Positions 57,245 to 64,000 of a DNA stretch of 64,000 bases are shown here, one piece after another. The stretch is from Helicostylum pulchrum. Taxonomy: Eukaryota; Mucoromycota; Mucoromycetes; Mucorales; Mucoraceae. A model generated the notes under the pieces. It searched no databases. It saw only the letters and a list, made by a program, of their open reading frames with translations, and was not told where the DNA came from. The DNA lies in contig JAIXMO010000056.1 of the NCBI GenBank assembly GCA_025677825.1, positions 1 through 64,000 of the forward strand, in the 5' to 3' direction. The first letter of the stretch is position 1; every line of letters begins with the position of its first letter. The translations under genes and the position numbers were made by a program.

Positions 57245-58762
57245 TTTGTTTATATCTGTAATAAAAGATGAGAAAAAGAAAAAGAAGAAATAAACTCGCG
57301 AACTAGAAAAAAAACAGGCTTTTTTATTGTTAAAAATGTGTGAGAAAAAAAACAATAGCTTCCGATACGGTTTGCATAACAAAGTTTTTTTAAGGCTCCG
57401 GTTATCCACACGCTAAAAAATACTATAATGTGCTATTGTAACAAACTCTGTACCTTTGCGAAATTACTACTCTCTCACAACAACAAACAACGGAGTAAAA
57501 ATACGTTATTTTCATAGTTGTACGTTTTTTTTCGATCATATTTTATGCGTATATTTTATCCTGTATCTCTTTTTTTTTATGAACTACGTTAAGCTTATTG
57601 TGTACCTGAAAAAAAATCATTAAATCTTTGACCCTGTAAATCATCTCGTGATGACAAAAAAAAAAAAAAAACTTGGCATGAAATCCAACAACGTAGCTTC
57701 GATAAACATAAAAACGTGCGCCGCATGTAAGTCATACATGTCTATATTGCAATTCTAGTACAATGATTCTTAACTATAACTGTTGTTGTTTGAGTTTCAG
57801 AGGTGATACAACACGCACTTTTTATTTTACTTTTTTAATAAAAAAGAAACATTTCGATCTTACTAATACATCATACTTACAAACATAAGCATGCTTTACT
57901 TGTTGAACTACAATATCGGTTAGCACCGATGGTGCCACATTAAACTAAAGATTAAGTTGAGGTGTCCCGTCTCTAAAGCTCATGATCATATGCTGTATGA
58001 TAATTAAAGATCACTGTTATTCTTTAAATGATTTTTTTTTCTTTCAAATCGAACATTAAAATTGAATATTTTAACTTATGTCCGCGCGAATTAAGTAGTT
58101 ACCCCATCATTATTTTTTTTAAAAAAAAAAACTTCCTCAAATGATCAATAAGAGAGAAAGTGGTGCTAGGACCTGCAGCGAAAATAAGAAGAAGCTTATT
58201 TTTAGACAATCTTTCGAAGCTTTTCGTTTTAAACTATAACAAAGAAAAAACGTGTAAAGCGTCAATATATCAAGTAATTTTGTAACTACTTGCGAAAGTG
58301 ATACAAAAAAAGAAGTTGACATGTAAAACCTTCTTTTTTTCTGATACTTTCATGTACAAAAACCAAATAGGTTAAAGTCATAATAATGTTCTTAAAGTAG
58401 ACATTGTTCCAATCAGCCGTACATGATGACAAACTAAAAACCGCTACTTGGATTCAATCAGTTGATAACAATAGAAAATTCTCTCGTACAGCAATTGGGG
58501 TAAAGATTTCAGGAGTACTTATGGCGCACATACTTAATTAATAAACCAAATACATCTATATATCCATAGAACCCTGAGGATCGCCTATCCTATCAGATCG
58601 ACCTTCCATTCTTAAATTTACTTTATTTTATTTTATAAAACAAGTGTTAAACCCTTCATTTATATACATATATAAACATCATATTTCTTTTGGCCTTTTT
58701 TTTATATTTATTATCTACTCTCTCTCTCTCTTTATAAATATATATTTTTATATATACGTAAC
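57245..58762. other. Intergenic stretch, 1.5 kb
   Basis: Divergent promoter region between the dehydrogenase and the WWE-like gene. It holds a T8A10 palindrome at about 58119-58130 and a CT-rich TATA-containing leader just before the next ATG. No gene is recognised. Confidence 0.5.
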
Positions 58763-59617
58763 ATGTCTTCATCAACTACAACAACATCATCATCAACCGA
58801 AAAAAGTAAAATAGTCTGGGGCTTCATGTTTGAAAATACATTATTCACTGAATTTGAGCGTCGCAATCATCCAATAATTGAAGCAGCTTATCGTCAACGT
58901 AAGAAAAAGCACAGTAGCCATCATATCACTATTGTCGATTCCAATTTACCAAAGCCGGGAAAGGCAAAAGTTTATTTCGGTGTTGCTCAAAATCATCTTC
59001 GCATGCCAGGTACGCGGTACTATGTAAATAGGCAAATAATTAGACCCGCTCCTTCATCGCCTCCTTTCTCTGTACCTATGCTTATGCCATCACCTACATC
59101 TACTACCTCGTCGTCTTCGTCATCTTTTTCATCTGTGGATATGTCATTCGCAAGTCGTCAACAACAAGAAGTACCTCGTCCGCAACAGCAGCAGCGACAA
59201 CAACATCAGATGTCGTCATATCAACAACGACAACCTCAGGTACACTATGTACCTTCAAACTATTACCAGCAACAGCCATCTTTTTGCCAACAGCAACAAC
59301 AACAGCAACAAGAACAAGTATTCAATTCAAATACTTTGGCCCAGGTTTTTTCTGATGACTTTTCACTTTTAAATATAGACCAAAATATACAAGATTCATT
59401 CATGAACTCTAGCTTGAGCCACGCTGGCGACACACCAATGGCCTACTACGACACCAACACTTTTGTTCCTGATTTTAATGCTTGGAATATTACTGGGGAC
59501 CCAACTTGGTTCGATAATAATTTGCTATTAGGACGGTCGTCTTTTCCAGTCCCGTGGCCTTCTCAAGCTGAAGCCTTAGATAGTAATCACATAGACTTAA
59601 CAAACTTGTACATTTAA
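58763..59617 (+). CDS. WWE-like domain protein with Gln/Ser-rich tail
   Basis: Single exon, 284 residues. After a Ser/Thr leader, residues 16-94 read IVWGFMFENTLFTEFERRNH, IIEAAYRQR, then HHITIVDSNLPKPGKAKVYF and GVAQNHLRMPGTRYYVNRQI. Spacing of the tryptophan, the IEAAY helix, the VYF strand and the GTRYYVNR strand fits a WWE domain, which binds ADP-ribose in ubiquitin and PARP proteins. The expected second tryptophan is replaced by phenylalanine. The rest is low-complexity (Ser/Pro, Gln) with an acidic-aromatic C-terminus (FVPDFNAWNITGDPTWFDNN) that could act as a transcription activation region. The WWE call is by eye and needs a profile search. There are no introns. Confidence 0.5.
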   Translation: MSSSTTTTSSSTEKSKIVWGFMFENTLFTEFERRNHPIIEAAYRQRKKKHSSHHITIVDSNLPKPGKAKVYFGVAQNHLRMPGTRYYVNRQIIRPAPSSPPFSVPMLMPSPTSTTSSSSSSFSSVDMSFASRQQQEVPRPQQQQRQQHQMSSYQQRQPQVHYVPSNYYQQQPSFCQQQQQQQQEQVFNSNTLAQVFSDDFSLLNIDQNIQDSFMNSSLSHAGDTPMAYYDTNTFVPDFNAWNITGDPTWFDNNLLLGRSSFPVPWPSQAEALDSNHIDLTNLYI

Positions 59618-61024
59618 AACATACAACCTTTAGATTTTAGATTTTTTTTGATAGACTTTTCCTCCTTTTTTTTTTTTTACATATATGTACACATTTTTTC
59701 ACCTCCTTTTTCTTTCTTTATTACATATTGTAAATTACTACTTAGAATAAAAATAAACTCACTTGAATGGTTTCTTTTTAAAATAAACATGTATACTTTT
59801 TAAACTTTATATTTAAACTTGTCATTGATAAAGCAGTAGCCCGAATTATTACGCAAATCTATATCAGTGGTGTGAGACTAAGCTACATGACTTTCTTTAT
59901 TCGGAAGACATATACAATAAATGATTGGTGCTCAAGTTATATTCATAAACATGTTGGCTGGTTTGATATATGACACATGTCTACGGAACCAAAGAATTTT
60001 TTTTTTCTTAAACAGTAATAGTAATGATGTAGATTTAAGGAAGTTAAAATATTAATATGCCTTTTTTTTTTTAGGTTTTCAGTACTTCCATTTTGTTCAT
60101 TATGTATGCACTTCCTCATACATTTTTTCTCTAAAAATGTCTCTTGATGATACTTATTGATCTAGATTTTATGTCCGATGAGAGAAAAATAACCTGGTAT
60201 CTCTCGTGATAAAAAACAGTTAACTATTGACTTTGTTCTTTTTAAAAAGGTGATTTTAATGCGCATTAATTAGTCATACTTCTAGAAAAGTCTTTTTTTT
60301 ATTTATTTTACGTGTGAGTGTTTAAGTGAAAATATAATGTTTAGTCTTGACAGTATAATACATTTCTTTCAATTAAAAGTATACGGATTGTTTACGCTAA
60401 AATCGCGAGAGTCTAGGCTCCATAATTAAGCTGTTTTTTGTCCTAATCATATCCCGATATAAATACAGTTACTTAATTCGAATTTACCAATAACATGTAA
60501 TGTACCATCGATTCGAAATAACGCGTCATTTTTTTATTTTTTATCTTTGGTACTAAAAGATTCATCTGATGTGCCTGCATGCTCTAACTATTGCGATATA
60601 TCCTTTATTACAATGAACCATATTCATCCGTAAGTTCGCTACAGAAATTATCAGTTAGAATAAAATACTTGATGCTTACTCCGGCATCCGGTGTAGGGTC
60701 CGCGCTCTAAAGGAAATTCTTGATAACTACACAAACAATTTACAAAGTAAGCGAACCGTACCTGTTCACACTAGCATATTACAGGGGAAAAAACACTTTT
60801 AAAAGATGTGCACTTACTATATACGAATTCATTGTTTGAAAAAAAAGAAAGATATATTATACCGCTTCTTTTTTCGTAGATACGCTCGTAGTTATTTATA
60901 CATTAATCTCATTTTTAGTTGTATTCATTTATATTAAATCCCTTTACTTATATTGTTCGTAACTAACTACTTAATTTTCATGCGCGAACTTGGATAGTTA
61001 AAAGAAAGATAATACACCATAGTT

Positions 61025-61060
<36 letters not shown>

Positions 61061-61567
61061 GATCTACCATGTAAATAGGTCGTGCATCGAGATTTTCCCC
61101 TTTTTTATTTAGCCTAAAAAAAAAGTGTAGATACTTAGGCTAACTACCCTATATCGAAATTCGCGCAATTCCTTTTTTTACAGTAAAATCTATAGGCTCA
61201 TGGGGGAGAGAGAATATATCCCGTGCATTCAAGTAAATCAAGAGACGCCGCAGTAACCGCAGCACAATCAATTCAAGCAAGAAAAAATGCAATAAAATTG
61301 AAGTAAATCGCCTTAAAGCAGTTCACTATAGGATGCTCCCCTTGTTTTACCTTTTGATTGGCCCCCCCTCTCTCTCTCACATTTCCTCCCCCCTCCCTCT
61401 TTTTCACCAAAGAAGACGCTTGCAAAGAAATAAATAATTATAGGTAAGTCACGAGAAGTATAAAGTGGCTTAGTCCGAGATTTTTTTTTTCTGGGTGTTA
61501 TCCAAAAAAAAAAAAGAAAAAAAAAAATATCCTGCTACTTTTTGTTTCAAAAAATACATAATTAATA
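59618..61567. other. Intergenic stretch, 1.95 kb
   Basis: No gene seen. It contains a 32-base poly-T run at 61028-61059 and several shorter T or C runs close to the eIF5B start. The TATA/CT-rich sequence before 61568 is probably its promoter and leader. Confidence 0.5.
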
Positions 61568-64000
61568 ATGGCTAAAAAGAAGGGAGGAAAGAGAAAGGAC
61601 GACTACTGGTAACCCAAAAAGACATTAACGTATCAAACACTCGTAGCATTTATATATTTACCGTTTGTACTTTTTTTTTTTTTTTTTTTTTTCCGTGCAG
61701 GGAGGAAGCTTATGGAGAAGACGCAGCTGCTACTGGCGCTGAACCCGCTCCTACAGAAACCGAAGAGGACTTTGCTCAAAGAGCCACTGCCTTTAATGCT
61801 CTTGCTGATAATCAAGAAGAAGAAGAAGAAGATGGGTAATTAAGAAAAAAAAAAAGAAAACTTTCATTATGCGCGTACAAAAAAAGTACTAAACCAGTTT
61901 CTTTTTAGTTTAATGGCCATGGTAAACAAAGCAGCTAAAAATAAGGTCAAGAAGGGAAAGAAGGGAAAGAAGCAAGATATCGTGGAAGATATTGAGGAGG
62001 AAGAAGTTGCTGCTCCCGTTGCTGCTGCCGAAGAAAATGATGAGCCTACTGAAGAAGTTGATGATTTTGATTGGGCTAACGACAATAAGAAGGGTAAGAA
62101 GGGAAAGAAGGGAAAGCCTACTGACTCTCCTGCTGAACCCGCCGCTGCTGCCCAAGATAATGCTGAGGAAGTTGGTGAAATCCGTATTTTAACCAAGAAG
62201 GAAAAGGAGAAGTTAAAGAAGGAAAAGCTCAAGGAAGCCAAACGTTTAATCGCTCTTGAAAAGAAGCAACAACAAGACGCTGAAGAAGCTGAATTCAATA
62301 AACTTTTAGGTTTGGAAGAAAAGGCTGACCAAAACGATGCTGAGGGTGATGCTGCTCCTGCTAAATCCAAGAAGCAATTGCTCAAGGAAAAGAAGGCTAA
62401 GAAAATGGCTGCTAAGGAAGTTGAGCCTGAGGCTGCTCCTGTTGAAGAACCCGTTGCCCCCGTTGCTGCTAAGGGTAAGAAAGCTAAGGGTGGTAACGTT
62501 GCTGCTTTGAGAGTAAGAATATATTACTTTTTTTTTTTAAAAAAAAAATTCAGTATCTAATATTTATGTTTGTAGAAAATGGTTGAAGCTCAACGTGCTC
62601 TCGAGGAAGCTGAACGTAAGCGTTTCGAAGACGAACAAAAGCGTCTCGAAGAAGAGGAAAAGAGACTTATCGAAGAAGAAGCTAAAAAGGAAGAAGCTCG
62701 TGCTATCAAGAGAGAAAAGGAGAGACTCAAGAAGGAAGAGCTCCGTAAGCAAGGTAAATTACTTACCAAGTCTCAAAAGGAAGCTCAACAAAAGGCTCAA
62801 TTGCGTCATGCGCAATTACTTGCCTCTGGTCATATCCGTGTTCAAGCCTTAGAAGAATCTGACGATAAGCCCAAGAAGGTTGTTTATGGTAATAAGAAGA
62901 AGAAGGGTCCTACCAAGGAAGAGCAAGAAAAGAAAAAGGCCGAAGCTGCCGAAAAGAAACGTTTGGAAGAAGAAGAAAAGAAGCGTTTAGAAGAGGAAGC
63001 TAAGGCTGCCGCTGCTGAAGAATGTAAGTTTCAGATCCGTTTTCTTTTTTAAAAAAAAGCGTATAAAACTAACATGTCCAAAAAAATAATATTATAGCCG
63101 AAGAGGATGATTGGGAGAAGGCTCTTGAAAGCAGTGATGAAGAAGAAAAGAAGGCCGATGAAGAGGAAGAGGACGTTGCTAGTGATTGGGACGCCTCCAG
63201 TGATGAGGAGGAAAAGAAGCCTGCTGCTAAGGCCGCTGCCCCTGCTAAGGCTGCTGCACCCGCTAAGGCTGCTGCTCCTGTCAAAAAGGCTGTCACTCCT
63301 GCCAAGAAGGCTGCTGCTCCTGCTAAAAAGGCCGCCAAGAAGGAAGAATCCGAAGAAGAAGACTCTGAGGATGATTCCGAGGACGATTCTGACGACTCTG
63401 ACGACGACTCTGACGATAGCTCCGACTACGATTCTGATGAAGATAGCTCTGATGAAGAACTTACTGCTACTCAACGTCTTGCCCTTCAAAAGAAGGAAGA
63501 AGCCGCTGCTCGTCGTATTCAACGTCAACAAGAAGCTATGGCTAACCGTTCCAAGGACGATTTGCGTTCTCCTATTTGTTGTATTCTCGGTCACGTAGAT
63601 ACTGGTAAGACCAAGTTGCTCGATAAGATTCGTCAAACCAATGTACAAGAAGGTGAAGCTGGTGGTATTACCCAACAAATTGGTGCTACCTTCTTCCCTG
63701 CTGATGCCATTGAAAAGAAGACTGCCGTTCTTGGTCCTGATCGTGCTGAGAAGCTCAAGGTTCCCGGTATTTTAGTTATTGATACCCCAGGTCACGAATC
63801 TTTCACTAATTTAAGAAGTAGAGGTAGTTCCCTCTGTAACATTGCTATTTTGGTTGTTGATATTATGCACGGTCTCGAACCTCAAACTCTTGAATCTATT
63901 CGTTTGCTCCGTGATCGTAAGACTCCCTTCATTGTCGCTTTGAACAAGATTGATCGTCTTTTCGAATGGAAGGCTATTCCCGATAACTCTTTCGTTGATT
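61568..64000 (+). CDS. FUN12: Translation initiation factor eIF5B (5' part, cut by window end)
   Basis: Five exons seen, the last running off the window: 61568-61608, 61701-61835, 61909-62512, 62576-63023 and 63098 onward; about 710 residues are visible. The N-terminus [20 protein letters not shown] matches eIF5B, followed by the long charged Lys/Glu-rich region. The GTPase domain starts near residue 567 with [32 protein letters not shown] (switch I), [20 protein letters not shown] (switch II) and [12 protein letters not shown] follow. eIF5B is the GTPase that joins the 60S subunit in the last step of initiation; the IF2-like C-terminal domains lie beyond the window. Codon use shows the same GGT/CGT/CTT bias as BRR2. 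Confidence 0.97.

Noticed and set aside
61867..62385. Serine/phenylalanine-rich minus-strand ORF
   Set aside because: Shadow of the Lys/Glu-rich N-terminus of eIF5B.

Overview
This window looks like a nuclear contig from a Mucoromycota fungus, most likely a Mucorales-type mould. It is AT-rich, with tightly packed genes interrupted by short introns (about 55-105 bp, GTAAG/GTATG donors, TAG acceptors). Gene contents include a Brr2 helicase, Rgp1, Pet100, Tom5, Ypt7 and eIF5B. Several families (short F-box proteins, a zinc-finger/HNH protein, a 464-residue protein of unknown role) resemble families I associate with Mucorales. The assignment rests on family recognition; no marker gene is present. 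I rebuilt exon structures by hand from splice sites and reading phase, so exon ends are predictions.

Layout. Positions 1-9,975 are gene-poor and full of mobile or repeated DNA: a degraded multi-exon reading frame, a complete-looking Tc1/IS630-type transposon with long terminal inverted repeats and TA target duplication, a 17-copy 98-bp tandem array with a five-unit higher-order pattern, a Tc1-type relic and a broken LINE C-terminus. From 9,976 to 21,011 the window is ordinary gene space: an HMMR-like coiled-coil protein, Tom5, a SET-domain protein, Arp2/3 subunit ARPC3, a CUE-domain ASCC2/Cue3 homologue, the 3-hydroxyacyl-CoA dehydratase Phs1 and the 464-residue protein. From 21,750 to 23,952 lie two decayed tandem F-box-type copies. 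BRR2 (25,140-31,812) is followed by 3.8 kb of repeats and relics. From 35,665 to 49,721 come a PHD-finger protein, Pet100, a PH-domain protein, Rgp1, an F-box protein, a zinc-finger/HNH protein and a monocarboxylate-type transporter. A RhoGDI pseudogene sits at 51.0-51.5 kb. The right end has Ypt7/Rab7, Cdc123, a short-chain dehydrogenase, a WWE-like protein and the 5' part of eIF5B, cut by the window edge.

The genes do not form one pathway. Themes recur: RNA processing and translation (Brr2, ASCC2/Cue3 in ribosome-quality control, Cdc123 in eIF2 assembly, eIF5B in subunit joining), Golgi-endosome-vacuole traffic (Rgp1 with Ric1 activates Ypt6; Ypt7 acts at late endosome and vacuole), mitochondrial biogenesis (Tom5, Pet100) and actin (ARPC3). 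Several neighbours are convergent with only 80-140 bp between stop codons. Many genes carry an intron right after a tiny first coding exon (6-41 nt), which is why Tom5 and Pet100 are easy to miss by ORF length.

Most worth a second look: the 98-bp array with its 490-bp higher-order repeat, the small repeated motif encoding P-P/S-R-G-Y at three distant sites, the GC-rich paired element at 32.5-32.9 kb, the decayed RhoGDI and F-box copies, and the frequent perfect T(n)A(n) palindromes.
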